A stretch of DNA of 64,000 nucleotides from Prostheceraeus crozeri (Eukaryota; Platyhelminthes; Polycladida; Euryleptidae), in contig CAJQUW010003626.1 of NCBI GenBank assembly GCA_907163375.1, positions 1 through 64,000 of the forward strand, read 5' to 3'. This document shows positions 22,230-33,445 of the stretch, one piece after another (positions within the stretch are counted from its first letter, which is position 1; every line of letters starts with the position of its first letter). Below the pieces are notes generated by a model. The model ran no database searches. It was not told where the DNA came from and worked only from the letters and a program-made list of their open reading frames with translations. The translations under genes and the position numbers were made by a program.

Positions 22230-22616
22230 TTCCTGGCCAGAAAATCACAGATATCGAGCTTTCATAATTGGTAGGACTATTCTATGTAGCTATATAAATG
22301 AACATTTGAACGAATGATGTTTGGTCAGCGAAAATGTGCAGACAAAAGTAATGATACATTTCAAATATGCTTCATTAGTGGTATTTGAAAATGTTAAAAC
22401 TTCAAAACTTTGATCTTTGAAGTTGTTGATATGATCCTTGTCTATCCTGTAATCATAGATCTAACCTTCAATCATCAATTTCAAGTTTTGAAAAATGTTA
22501 CTTCAATCAATGAATCCTTCATGCTGTCACCAGACAGCTTCACCTCTCGATTTTGCAGCAAATGGCAAAGCAAAATTTTTAAGAATCCAAATCTCATCGC
22601 AGTGACAAGCCACACT
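22230..22616 (+). repeat. Satellite unit after the LINE, then unassigned DNA
   Basis: 22230-22420 continues the ~185-bp satellite (TTCCTGGCCAGAAAATCACA, then TGCAGACAAAAGTAATGATA). The remaining ~200 bases up to the terminal repeat at 22617 hold no recognised feature. Confidence 0.75.
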
Positions 22617-22709
22617 AGGTGACATGCCACGCGTAATTACGGAACACCCCAAACATCCGTGGTTGAAGACAATCTACTCTTCTACGCGCGTACATACGCG
22701 CTGCACTAA

Positions 22710-23616
22710 AGGTGGGTTTATAATCCACTCTGCAGATGTCTGCAGAGTGAAGAATTCAACTCGGTGAACTCCGTGGAAAAGTAGGTCACCTACAACATAG
22801 CTGAGGTGCTCTGCAGACAACTCTGCAGATGAAGAATACAGCTATCAGAGTTGCCTCTGCAGACATATTTAGTAAGTTGAACAATGTTGAACTTTGCTAT
22901 GAATCTCTGCAGAGGTGTAGGCGTTGATGCTCGCATGATGTTGTTTTTCAAGGGGAATCCTTCATCTCCAATAAATACATATGGAGATTTCATTCTGGTC
23001 TCTGGTAAGAAACTTTCCTCTGGTAACGGCAGAGTTTTCTCGCAAATCGATTTGCCGAAGTTGGATTCAGAGAAGACGGTGCTGTCACAGCAATGCCCGT
23101 ATGCGCCAATATCCACATGCGTAAATACATGTAAGTAGTTTGCACAAAGCTTCACATGTCTCTTTGAATATAAGTGGGACAGAAGCTTTACTTATGCGAT
23201 AATTGATGGCCATGCTTACTTGAGAATCCCCAATGCCTAAGATACGCAAAGTCAAACATAGTCTTTCGGCGCAACCAATCGGCTGGATGTGCGTTCTCTC
23301 ATGTTGAATGAGTGGTCCACGATCATGCCTTCGCCGCAAAAAATCTCTCACGTAGGTAGAGCGGATGCGTCTTCTTTTTCGGAGTTTGAGGATCAGTAGC
23401 AGTTCAGGTTCATCATCACTGCAGCTATCCATTGCGAATTCTGATTTCTACATACAATGCAGGAAGTATAAATGGCGTGCTTTGCAGAGGTTAATCAATC
23501 ATCATGTCTAGACATCTGCGGACCTCTGCAGAGGTATGTTAGTCATAGCTCTGCAGAGTCTGAGGAATGAACTCTACATACATGTTAACTCTGCACAGTG
23601 GAGTGTAAACCCACCT
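22710..23616 (-). mobile_element. PIF/Harbinger transposon, internally deleted
   Basis: A perfect TAA target duplication (22707-22709 and 23617-23619) flanks inverted ends AGGTGGGTTTATA / TGTAAACCCACCT. The TWA target and the transposase inside both mark PIF/Harbinger. CTCTGCAGA-type motifs are repeated just inside both ends. At 907 bp it is much shorter than an autonomous element. Confidence 0.92.
22790..23432 (-). pseudogene. Harbinger (HARBI1-like) transposase remnant
   Basis: The first part (from 23432) starts MDSCSDDEPELL and holds the helical DNA-binding region, with LRILGIGDSQVSMAINYRIS matching the usual 'L..L.tGd....is..f.is.sTvs' pattern. The second part jumps to the catalytic core: DIGAYGHCCDSTVF (catalytic Asp) and PYVFIGDEGFPL. 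An internal deletion removes the segment with the first Asp. It encoded a DDE transposase and is now defective. Confidence 0.88.
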
Positions 23617-23946
23617 TAAGAGTCAGAAATCACTTGATCTGATGCTGTTAAAACATTGGGAATGTTTATGAATACGCGCCGGTGAGCGTTTATAGTTTGC
23701 GCGTCGTCTACGGTTGTCTGCGCTGCCGCTTGAACCATGGATGAACCGCTAAGCATGTTCTGTCTTCCCTGAGCATGAAATTGTGATCCTATCACATTGT
23801 TTAGCCTCTGATACATGCAGACACATGAGACGCAAAGTCTATCTATATAACAGGACTGCCGACAGATGTTGCAGCAATGTCACGCATAGCCGCAGATGTC
23901 TAGGGTAATGTGTAATTACGCGTAGTTTGCGCGTGGCATGTCACCT

Positions 23947-24384
23947 AATGCATTTTCCTATGCGTCAATATCACAAATGATCAAATATAGCCTACACAGC
24001 GAAGCGGAGCGCTGCTAGCTATGGAATGGCTCAGAAATATTTTTTCATTGGAAGTGAATTCTGTTGTTGATATCTAAAAGTCTTTTTTGACCAATGACTG
24101 GCTCTGTGAAATGGTATTTTTAATACTATCAGTTGTGAATCGATGCTTCGACTTTCTCGAATTCTGATTGGCTGGACGATCAAAGTCGAACCCATTGTTC
24201 TACTTTCTGCGGTTATGAGTGATGCAACATTTGGTGAACTCTCCCTACATCATTTCACAACAGCTATCACAGCAAAACTGACTTCGATTTCTGTAATGTT
24301 ACATGTAGAGCTACAGAATCCCTATAAATAATAGAAAAGAATGGTATCTATGATATTGTGGCCAGAAGTACTCATTCAGTTTTG
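23947..24384. other. No gene seen
   Basis: Short frames only. No resemblance noted. Confidence 0.55.
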
Positions 24385-24650
24385 AAGTTTTGACATTTTC
24401 AAATACCACTAATGAAGCATATTTGAAATACATCATTACTTTTGTCTGCACATTTTCGCTGACCAAACATAATTTGTTCAAATGTATATAGCTACACAGA
24501 ATAGGCCTACCAATTATGACAGCTCAATATCTATGCTTTTCTGGCCAGGAGGGCATAGAAGGTTTTAAGGATAAACATTTTGAGATTCCTCTGAGCAGGC
24601 ATAGACAATACATTTTATTTCCTATGGCTGCACTTTTTATTATTATAATT
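24385..24650 (-). repeat. Inverted copy of the ~185-bp satellite
   Basis: The reverse complement follows 18955-19040 and then 22232-22420 without the LINE, so it shows the unit before the LINE insertion. Landmarks are TGCAGCCATAGGAAATAAAA, CTTCTATGCC, CTGGCCAGAAAAGCATAG and TGCAGACAAAAGTAATGATG. Confidence 0.88.
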
Positions 24651-25299
24651 TCGCTTACGCGACCTCCAGCTGACCTCTAAATAGGCATATAAATCTAACA
24701 TTCTTACTGTTAATATACTATACACTCTCAAAACAGACGTCTAATATACTGTACTGACTACAGATGCTGATAGTGGAAATGGAATAGGACAATGGTCACC
24801 ATAGGTTAAGGAAAAGGTATATCATAGAACAACAGGAGACCGATGAATAAAAATTGGAAAAGTGGAGTTAAAACATGAAATACAACGATGCTACTACACC
24901 GATTACAAGTGAACTATATCTGACACTACACATGGTGGATAATGGTAAGCGTGGATAAGTGGAAAATAGATAATGGAGGTAAACAATAGAACTACAATGA
25001 CACTCTACTACACCGAAAGCAATGAAACTACACATACTATACCTAGGACTGTACATGGATAATACTTTTTCTTCACTTGAATTTGTTATCGCCAGTTTCT
25101 TCATCCGTCTATAATACTTCATGTAATCCCACATGTCTTCATTTGAAATACAATACGACCACTGATTCACCTACCGATTAAGGGATATAAAGCATAATAC
25201 TGCAGTCCGTCAGTCATCAGCAGGTACTCGTGTAGTTGTGTTTCGACCCCTAACCTGTAGTAACCCCCTATTGACATACCACTTGTGCGACTAGAAGAA
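24651..25299. other. No gene seen
   Basis: Contains loosely repeated 'ACTACACC', 'ATGGATAATG' and 'TACTACACCGA' phrases on a diverged background, perhaps an old short tandem repeat. Minus-strand frames here lack recognisable domains. Confidence 0.5.
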
Positions 25300-25430
25300 G
25301 GAGAAGCATCTGGTAGGCACCATGAATATCTGGTAGCTTTGCTGCCAAACAGCAAAAACGCTACCAAATGAAAAGCAATAAAGCATTTGGTAGCATTTCA
25401 TCGATTTGGTAGCGTCCGGTTTACAGTGTA
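25300..25430 (-). repeat. MITE fragment with CTACCAAATG motifs
   Basis: Its terminus at 25430 (reverse complement TACACTGTAAACCGGACGCT) is of the shared TACACTGTAAAC type. Inside, CTACCAAAT-type words recur in both orientations. The far end was not located. Confidence 0.6.
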
Positions 25431-25702
25431 CACTGCGTAATGAAAGGAATAATGAGCGTAATGCGTGATGAAGACAATAGAAATAAGATAGTAACCAATA
25501 AAATTCAAGATGATTTGGCAGCTGCATTAAGGTTTGGCAGCAAATTATCCGCCAGACTGTCGGATCTCACCCAAGCGGCCGCTATCAAATGAACACCAAG
25601 AATGCCAAACCGTCTTCATTTGGGAAGAAATGTTGGTTTCTCTTGATGAGTTGGTTTAGCAGAGAAATTTATTTCATTTGGCAGCGTCCGCTTTACAGTG
25701 TA
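25429..25702 (-). repeat. MITE, terminus sharing TA with its neighbour
   Basis: It begins TACACTGCG at 25429 and ends ...GCTTTACAGTGTA at 25702. The interior matches 18289-18545 in reverse complement, including the GCGGCCGC landmark. Its first TA is also the last TA of the preceding MITE fragment. Confidence 0.78.
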
Positions 25703-25703
25703 T

Positions 25704-28025
25704 ACAGTAAAAATTTTTAGATGAAAAGATTCAGGTTTTTGCGGAGATTACATTCCTGCAGTCCAAAAAATTATTTGATCAGTTGTTACAAAGCTTAACT
25801 TTTGAAAATTATTTATGTGTTTGTATACTACCGAGATGAAACCACTCTATAAGTAGCATGAAATACGTTGGATATCAAAAGGAATGAATACTTGCTAATT
25901 GGCACCTTAATTTAGCGGAAATTAAGCTGATGATCAAGAAAATTTCATGAACTGCATTATAATGCAAATCTTCAAGGAAACGTTGAGATCTTATTGAGAG
26001 TTTCTTGGTTTAGATGTCATGTTTTTATTCAAGTTTCAGCGGCATGATTTATGATTCTCAAGGTTTACGTCATTTCTTGAATCTGAATAGTAATGTGGAC
26101 CCATCGTTTTGCTGATTAAAGAAGCCATCTTGCCTCTCCAATGTTGTCATGATTTACATTTCAGTCAATGGTGACTATTTTTTTACAGATGCTAACCTTT
26201 CTCTTTTATAGATTTAATTTTTGAGACTGTGCATCTTAAATGTACAGGACCGCGCTTGGTCGGGTTTGAGCGTCCAGGATTAAGCGGTCGAAACGCGATC
26301 GTCCTGACCAAGTTCCTGTTGATGACCTCATTAGAAATAGTCAAATAATTTGTATACATATTTTGTACAATTCTATTTCACGTTTTAGCCTAAGGAACTA
26401 ATATTAATTCTCTTACACACTTGGCAGATTTTAGATGGCGTAATCCCGCTGTGCTAGCTAGATCTGGTATTTTGATTGGAAACAGACCTGTCCTGTTATC
26501 ATCTGAATAGACAGACTGTTAAATATAATCTTTTCAATATATAAGTGATAAACATAATTTTGAACAGAACGACTTACTCGCCAATTCATTACACATGAGG
26601 AGTTGAGAAGCGTTTTTTGTCCTTCTAATCAGTATTTTTAAAATTTTTAGACATTTTAGGATATAAAAATTTCCTTTTAAATCATATTTTGTACCTATGG
26701 AAAATTAATTAGTCGTTAGCTTGTTTTCTTTTAAATTTGTTACCTTGACGCACTTTGCTACGTTGAATTTTCTTTTTTCATTATTGCTGTACCATGATCA
26801 GTCATATTCGTGGACATTTCTCTATAAGAGCAGAAATTTGCATATCTCACATGCGGAACTGGGTCTCAACTCAAGTTCATTTAATGAAATCGAAGCTGAA
26901 TGCACATATGGGATTCAGTTAGTGCTGAGTTCCTGCTCTACTTATTTCATGTCAGTAATCTATCTGAATCGCCGTTTACTATTGTTCCTTACAACTCCTA
27001 CATTTGTATGTTTGGTTGCATGCAGCAATTCCACAGGCCATCTTGTGTTTGCACTGTACACACTGTAAATCGCTGGATACGAAAATTACATACGGACATA
27101 TACCAAATTCACATACAACTCGAAACTAACATTTGATACGAGATTCTCGTGTGCTTACAGAGATCGTATGTGATTGGTATGTAGCGATACGAACTATTTT
27201 GCCTGTGACTGGATGTTTTACGATGAAATACGAGTTGTTGGTATGCTTTATATACGAGACCCGATGCAAATTCATCACCATTCGTATGAACAGCTTAAAG
27301 TTACATAGTAAATAATGTATATACTACATACTACTGTTAAATAACTTTCTTCAGTATTCCCAGTCGCTATTATTTCTTTTTGACAGTGTGGTATTTAACT
27401 ATATTAGATTTATTGTGAATTTTATGCTGCATATTGTCGTTGCTATTTGCCTATAGCAAATGTAACAACACGCTTGGTTAACTCTGCTTAATGAATCAAG
27501 TTGATCAACATCAATCCTTTCGAACGATGCCTTTTGAGCAACCATGTTGACTTACATATCTCTAACATAACTATTTTTGCGTTCATGAATTATAACGTGT
27601 TTTTATTTCGGATTGATTATATGCTTAGTTCCAAAATTACATAGTGCATAATTGTTGATGGTTAAGTACTTATTGATTATTTATGGAACGCCTTCGACTT
27701 ACATGTATTAAAATTGAATTCAGTATTGTATAATCAGTATAAGTAGTGTCATTATCTCACTACTTACAAAACAGTAGTAACATTAGTGTGATCTTTATTG
27801 ACAAGAGGCCCCAAATCAACATAATTTCGACATATATCAGAATTCATTGATGCTTTCCTTTAGCATTGTGCTGGTATGGCTTTGGCATGTAAAGCATACC
27901 CAATTTAAAATAACATAAGAAAAGCATGCAAATAAATACTTAGAGAATACAGAAATATACCAAAAAATACTTTGGCATGCATCCTTCGCACGTGATTGGT
28001 ATCGATTGATTCACAGTGCAGATGC
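25704..28025 (+). repeat. Long diverged duplication, copy A
   Basis: Collinear blocks are shared with 29497-30578: 'CCAAAAAATTATTTGA', 'TTGGATATCAAAAGGAAT', 'CTGAATAGTRATGTGGACCCAT', 'TTTGCATATCTCACAT' and 'GTGATCTTTATTGACAAGAG'. Copy A is about 1.2 kb longer. It also carries a TACACACTGTAAATCGC end at 27057. No coding sequence is recognised, so this may be an unrecognised non-autonomous element or a local duplication. Confidence 0.78.
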
Positions 28026-28410
28026 CAGCATGAATAAGGCGATGCAGTCTATTAAAATTTCAAATTATGTTGAATTAAAAAATGAAAACATCATTGCAGT
28101 TGATGCGTTTTGAAAATCTTGAACGTGCGAAGTCAATAGATGCTGGAAAAAAGTCAAAAGAAAACTGATATCAAAGTGGATCAATCGTTGTTTACAATGG
28201 GTTGTTTGCCATTTATATGGTCCACGAAAAACAATTGAAGTTGATTATTATACAGTCTTTAGGGTCTAGAATTGCTCACTACCGCCAATATGTTATTTAG
28301 TAGTCCTCATTTAGCCTGCTATCAAATAATACGCGTTGTGAATGTAATATCAAACTACATGAAAACATTTATGAACTTTCCATGATGGCATATAAATTTT
28401 GAAAGCGGCA
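28026..28410. other. No gene seen
   Basis: AT-rich. It lies within the presumed intron between the kringle and GPCR exons. Confidence 0.55.
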
Positions 28411-28820
28411 TACACTGTAAACTGTTGACGGACAATTGACCGACATTTTTCCTACAAAATCTATTTTGTCGGTCATTGTTAGTTCTTGTAGGATGATTGC
28501 CACTGAACACCTACAATATCTGACAAAAAGCGACAAAATGAATAGCAATGAATTATAGCTTTAAGTTTATCAAAAATGTAGGTAATTAATTAAATTATGT
28601 CAAAATAAATCATGGTTTTGCCACACAATAATACAGATTGCCCAAAAGTCAAGCAATCACTAATCGAAAAAATCAATCAATATTCAACAACGCATCTGTT
28701 TCGATGTCGGTGGAGAACCAACAAATTCGTCGGATATCGCAGGATACTGGAGGTGACAATCGTCGGTTAATTTTGTCAGCAATTTTGCAGGATAATTGTC
28801 GGTCTACGGTTTACATTGTT
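28411..28820. repeat. MITE, near-identical partner at 44915-45315
   Basis: Begins TACACTGTAAACTGTTGACG and ends ...GGTTTACATTGTT, with inner inverted similarity (CCGACAATT / AATTGTCGG). The copy at 44915-45315 is the same along the whole length, with few differences. Confidence 0.88.
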
Positions 28821-28915
28821 GAACGGAATTTAAATATAGAAACATCGAAATAAGCGTTTAATAGCGGCAGGATGTTTTGTGTTCGGTAAGGACTTCAAAT
28901 GCATGTAGATCTCAC

Positions 28916-29131
28916 GGTGAATGTCTGATTGCTTTCGTTTGCAAAGAGGGATTGCACAGGCTTCCAAAGTGGCCACATTCAGGTCCTCCCGCCATACAGG
29001 ACACACTGGTTGAGGAATCAGGATACCTTTCCCTCTGATATGTCTACATTGGTTGCCTTTTCCATGTAAGTTGGGAGGCATAAAATACCTTGAGGAAATA
29101 GTAAACTTCTCTAACCAATTCATTCCGATGT
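28916..29131 (-). CDS. Exon: second half of a kringle-like domain
   Basis: This 216-base exon is flanked by a TTCATATTTCAG acceptor and a GTGAGA donor, both phase 1. Its 72 codons hold NQCRH, PQPVCPVW and LEACAIPLC. These line up with the last four cysteines of a kringle, where the family shows NYCRNP, PWC and YxxCDIPxC. The C5-x4-C6 spacing with Ile-Pro is exact. Joined to 32191-32379 the split codon becomes TAC and the frame stays open. A kringle would be an extracellular disulfide-bonded binding module. The downstream partner may be the phase-1 GPCR exon at 16948-17870. It is a host gene, not a transposon. Confidence 0.68.
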
Positions 29132-29496
29132 CTGAAATATGAATAACAGATAGTTCAAAGCATAGAAAACCGATACTCCATGATGATAAAGGACACGGAC
29201 ATTGAATCATTATCGAGCTTTGACACTAAAGAATTATATTGTTTGAACGTATCACTTTGATAGAAGTGCAAACTGATTTAATACGGTGGCACATGCAAGA
29301 ACTTACTAAGCGGGCAAAAAGAATTTGTTCTACCTTGCAGAGATAGGAAAAATAGTGAGTAGGCTGTCCTTGACGTACGTTGGGGTAATATGGGACACCT
29401 AGAGATTACGTACAAAAAAGGATATTTGCATATTAGATCAATATGATTCATAGAGTAGGGATATATAGGGAGAGTGTTGACACAAAAAAGTATCTG
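29132..29496. other. Intronic DNA, nothing seen
   Basis: Non-coding sequence upstream (minus strand) of the kringle exon. Confidence 0.5.
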
Positions 29497-30578
29497 TATA
29501 CAGTGAATATTATTATATGAAAAGATTCATTTTTTTGTGGAAATTACGTTCCCGTGGTCCAAAAAATTATTTGAGCACTTTTGAAAAAAGTCAAAATTTG
29601 CCAATTTATATACCGAGATGACTCCCTGTTGTAAGTAGTATGAAGCAAGTTGGATATCAAAAGGAATTAATATTTGCTAATAATCATCCGAACTAAGCGG
29701 AAATCAGGCTGATTATCCAAGGAATTTCATGCTCCGAATTGTAATGGAAGTCTTCATGAAAAAGTCGCAATATATTCAGTGCTTTCTTGGCTGAAATTTC
29801 AAGTTTTTATTCAAATTTTCACCGCCTTGATTTTATGATTCACTAAAGTCATGTTTCAGTTCCTGAATCTGAATAGTGATGTGGACCCATTTACATCTTT
29901 CAAAGTTAATTGAAGTCATTGTCATTGATTCTGTGATTTTGCCATGCCAGTGGCAGCTGTTGCCTGATCACGCTTAAGAAGATTCTCTTAAGGTTCAGCA
30001 GGAAAGCAATAGCGCAGGTCATCGAGTTGCCAATTTAGCAAACATAACCTCAACAAGGCAGTCAGACACGGAGTATCTGTAAAATAATATCACTTCCTTC
30101 TGCATTACAATCATAATCACTCAATTTCGTTGTAATTTCTTCGAAACTGCAAAAATTTGCATATCTCACATTTGGAAACAATTCCGACTGTATCTCCTTT
30201 GGGTTCATTTAATCAAATCCAATGTGTATACACATTGGGGATTTAATAAATGCGGAGTTACCACTCTACCTAACATATTTACTCTATGATATGATTATTG
30301 TTATTCGACAAGATCATCGACTGCTCATATGACAAAGCCTACCAATATCAACAAAAATGTGATCTTTTTTGACAAGAGGCCTTAAATCAACATACTGTAG
30401 ACATACATGATTGATGCTTTTTTTAACATTGTGCTGGTCTGGTTTTAGTATGTAAAGCATACCACACTTGAAATAGCATACGAAAAGCATACAAATAGAT
30501 GCAGAAATATACTAAAACATATTCTGGTATGCATCCTTGGTATGTGATTGGTATTGAGCGATTTACATTGTAGAGTCC
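29497..30578 (+). repeat. Long diverged duplication, copy B
   Basis: Shorter partner of 25704-28025 in the same orientation and order, about 3.8 kb downstream. It ends with GCGATTTACATTGTAGAG, again close to the TACA(C/A)TGTAAAT terminus. A third small piece of the family, inverted, lies at 59727-59775 (GGTAGAGTGGTAACTCTGCA). Confidence 0.78.
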
Positions 30579-31379
30579 TAATGGTTCTATTTTAAACAGA
30601 ATCAAGAGGTTTTCACAACAAGATTTTCTTGCTTTCTCTTAATATGATAATAAGAAATTGCATTGATTTTTTTTGTTTAAGAGGAAAGTACACATTAGTT
30701 ACATGAATTAGTCGCTATTTAATGAGAAATAAGTATGGAGTGATTTATTTCATTGCATCTCAAAGTTAACACACATTAGTCATCAAGTTTTCATTATTGC
30801 CTGATATGAATTTTTCATGGACTTCGGATGTCATATATTACCCGACATGCAGGACATTTGGCACGTCTTACTCATTTATATTTTTATATTTTTATGATTG
30901 AAGGAATCGTTCATTTCCTAAGATGTAATGAGTTGAAGACATGGTAATGATATAGGTACTCACAGAAAGCAGAAAACAGGAAAAGGTGGTGAAAAAGAAT
31001 GAGCGCTTAAGTGTCCTATATTAGATAGGAGAACTTTATATCTTGATAACAGGTGTACAAATATAGTCATTTCGTCGGTATCTTCCGGTAACTCAAAATT
31101 TGCAAAGACTATGGAAAGCGAAAGCTGAAGTCACACCAATTGTCATCGGTGCTTGGAGCAATAACTCTGAAGTTGAAGGACTTCCTCCGCAGACTATCAG
31201 GTAGCCATATAATTCACAAACTGCAGAAAACAGCGCTTCTCGGAAGTGCACATATCCTCCGAATGCACCTAGATCTCCCAGAGACTTGGTAAGTCTCCGA
31301 GACTAGGTATGTATCACCGACCATAATTGTCGAGAGCAAAAAAATATTAACGATTGACCAAACTGCCATGCAAGATATG
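30579..31379. other. No gene seen
   Basis: Non-coding, within the presumed kringle-gene intron. Confidence 0.55.
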
Positions 31380-31452
31380 TGTGGCTGGTAGGATTCAGCC
31401 CTGCAACCCAAGAAAGTCTGGACTTGTTGCTCCACCAACTGAGCTGCGAACG
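31380..31452 (-). repeat. tRNA-derived SINE head
   Basis: On the minus strand GCAGCTCAGTTGGTGGAGCA is a near-perfect A-box region of a tRNA, followed about 30 bases later by GGGCTGAATCC, a weakened B-box. The stems do not all pair, so it is a pol III-derived SINE or tRNA pseudogene rather than a working tRNA. Confidence 0.6.
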
Positions 31453-32190
31453 GCTTGCATGCAACCATGTCAATACGCAGGATCATGTCAAACGCGATGA
31501 TGATCGAGTAAAAACACACAAGTGCCATTCTTTGGAGCATAAACCAGTATATTGTGAACTGTGAATCACAAAGTGCTATTCAAGTTCCAGTCTGAGTACC
31601 AAAAAAGAGCACTAAGATTACCGAACTTAAAATCACTGAAGAACTGAGATGCTTATTAAGTTCTGATTGAGTACTAATATGATGAAATAAAAAGGGAAGG
31701 ATAGAAAAGCGTGAAATTCTGACTCAGCTACAGCGAGGACAATGCCGATGCATCGAGCTGTGTCACTGCAATGCCGAAGCATCCTGTCACATTTAAATTG
31801 ACAACAATTCTCCATTGTATCAGTCACTACTCCCTGCTAGCTTGCTTGATGACGGTCTAAGACATAATTCCTCTTATGTACTGTCAGCGTTTGCCGACTG
31901 TGCTTCAGTCCTGCTTCAGTCGACCCACTTAGACGACTGCGCTTTGAGCCTTGTGCATATTTTATTGATCCAAATGCATTTCTGCTTAATTGCCAAAGCA
32001 GTTTTCGGATGGAGGTGCACATTGGATATAGCGGGTTAGATATGCCGCACGGCATTTTCCATTTAGTGGAGGAGCTTTTCCCATGCAACTCACTAAATCA
32101 GCACTAAAAATGAGTCTTCTACTCAAACGATTCTTTCTACAGACTTCTTTCTCTACTCTACGAATAATGATTTATAGGAGGAATACTCAC
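31453..32190. other. Intronic DNA, nothing seen
   Basis: Frames on both strands are short and lack recognisable domains. Confidence 0.5.
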
Positions 32191-32379
32191 AATCTACGGT
32201 AATAGTCACTTTTTCATTTCCAGTTTGGACAAGTGGCCAATCAATGACGGATCCTGAGTGGCGTTGTGAGGCTGGCAAATGGATAGTTTTCTTTGTTTTC
32301 CATGGTAAACAGGACCTTCCATATCCTGAGATAGATCTGTTTCCGCTATATGCATAACCTGTTCGATATATCAAACAAT
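32191..32379 (-). CDS. Exon: first half of a kringle-like domain
   Basis: This 189-base exon has a TTGTTTCAG acceptor and a GTGAGT donor, both phase 1. Its 63 codons open with the kringle signature C-x5-G-x2-Y-x-G-x2-S-x4-G-x2-C-x2-W (CLIYRTGYAYSG...GRSCLPW). Plasminogen-type kringles have C-x4-G with otherwise the same spacing. Many kringles are encoded by two exons split in the middle, as here. The stretch after CLPW is longer than usual, giving about 67 residues between C2 and C3 against about 27 in a typical kringle. The next exon is 28916-29131. Confidence 0.7.
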
Positions 32380-33445
32380 CTGAAACAAGAAAGTAGCAGA
32401 AATATAAAGCTGATTTAATCGGCAATTCTATCATGAAGTGATCAGAAAAGACGATCTGTTGAAACGATGTTTAGTTTGGTGGCATCTAATTCTAGGAACA
32501 TAACATGTAAGGATAGATATCATCGGCTATATTGATTATTTTCAATTTGAGAGAAGCCGAAAACCGTCCACTTTGGAGGAACGAAAGAAAGAACACGTGA
32601 GAACGGTGCGAGAGGTTGACGTTATGTGATCTGAAGCTGCCTTACATGCTGTCGACTCCTCATATCAGGCAGATTTTAGCGGCATGAAGATAATTGACAG
32701 ATATACGAACTCGAAAAAGAGGGTCATCAAAAAGGCTTGGCGGTATAATTAGTTTGTTTCCTCCGAACAAAGTGCAACCTCAGTGACTTCTGGTTTTCAT
32801 AACTTTTTATTTGTTTTTCCTTTTCTTAATTATTACTTTCCTTGCATATCAGTTAGTGATGCAAATGGAAAATTTTGACGAAAATTTTCCAGAAAATTTT
32901 CCAATGGAAAAATTTGAAATTTTTTTCGGTGATTGACTTTTTTCACTTATTTAATCATTATTTTGGATACATATTGTTGTCGTTTGAAACGATTATGTAC
33001 TATTCAAAGACCGAAAACTTATCTATCCCTGCATGTTAACTTTTGGAACCAACTGCACCTTTTCCATATCTATTTCAGATCTTTCCAAATAAATTTCAGA
33101 CATTGGATAGATTTCAGATTTCTCTACTTGAATTTCAGATATCTGTCAGAAACTTTGAAAAGATCTTAAATTCAACTGGAGAATCTCCAATTCATCCGGA
33201 AATGTCTGAAATTCATTTGGGCAGATCTGAACTAGAAATAGAAGATGTGCAGTTTGTCCTCAACGAAAATATCGAACAATATGTCAGAAGTTAGAAACTA
33301 TCATAGATTTCCCGAATTCCCCGAAGGGGTGTAAATTGTAACTCCGGACAACCCTCTGGCGCCACACCTGGGGAGGGTTAAAGAAAATAATTTTGTGAGG
33401 ATGTGTTCGACAACATAAAATAGATATTAAAATCACTGAACTTAC
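32380..33445. other. Intronic DNA with a fold-back and GGAAAATTTT repeats
   Basis: Holds a short AAATTTTCC/GGAAAATTTT-rich patch (about 32868-32925) and the fold-back at 33045-33262. No coding sign. Confidence 0.55.
33045..33262. repeat. Fold-back element rich in CTGAAAT
   Basis: The reverse complement of 33045-33125 matches 33178-33262 loosely but continuously (for example AATGTCTGAAATT(C/T)ATTTGG then AGATCTGAA). The frame that crosses it is a product of the repeat. Confidence 0.7.

Larger units (their letters stand above)
22617..23946. mobile_element. Non-autonomous TIR element containing a Harbinger insertion
   Basis: The left end AGGTGACATGCCACGCG is matched exactly in reverse complement by the right end finishing at 23946, and TA borders both. 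About 420 bp belong to this outer element. The rest is the Harbinger element inserted at 22710-23616. No transposase is recognised in the outer part. Confidence 0.75.

Noticed and set aside
22617-22640. Could AGGTGACATGCCACGCG be an rRNA or tRNA-related conserved element?
   Set aside because: Its exact mirror at 23930-23946 and the TA borders fit a transposon end better.
24868-25170. 100-residue minus-strand frame with a hydrophobic end
   Set aside because: It overlaps degenerate repeats and has no recognisable motif; the hydrophobicity follows from AT-rich sequence.
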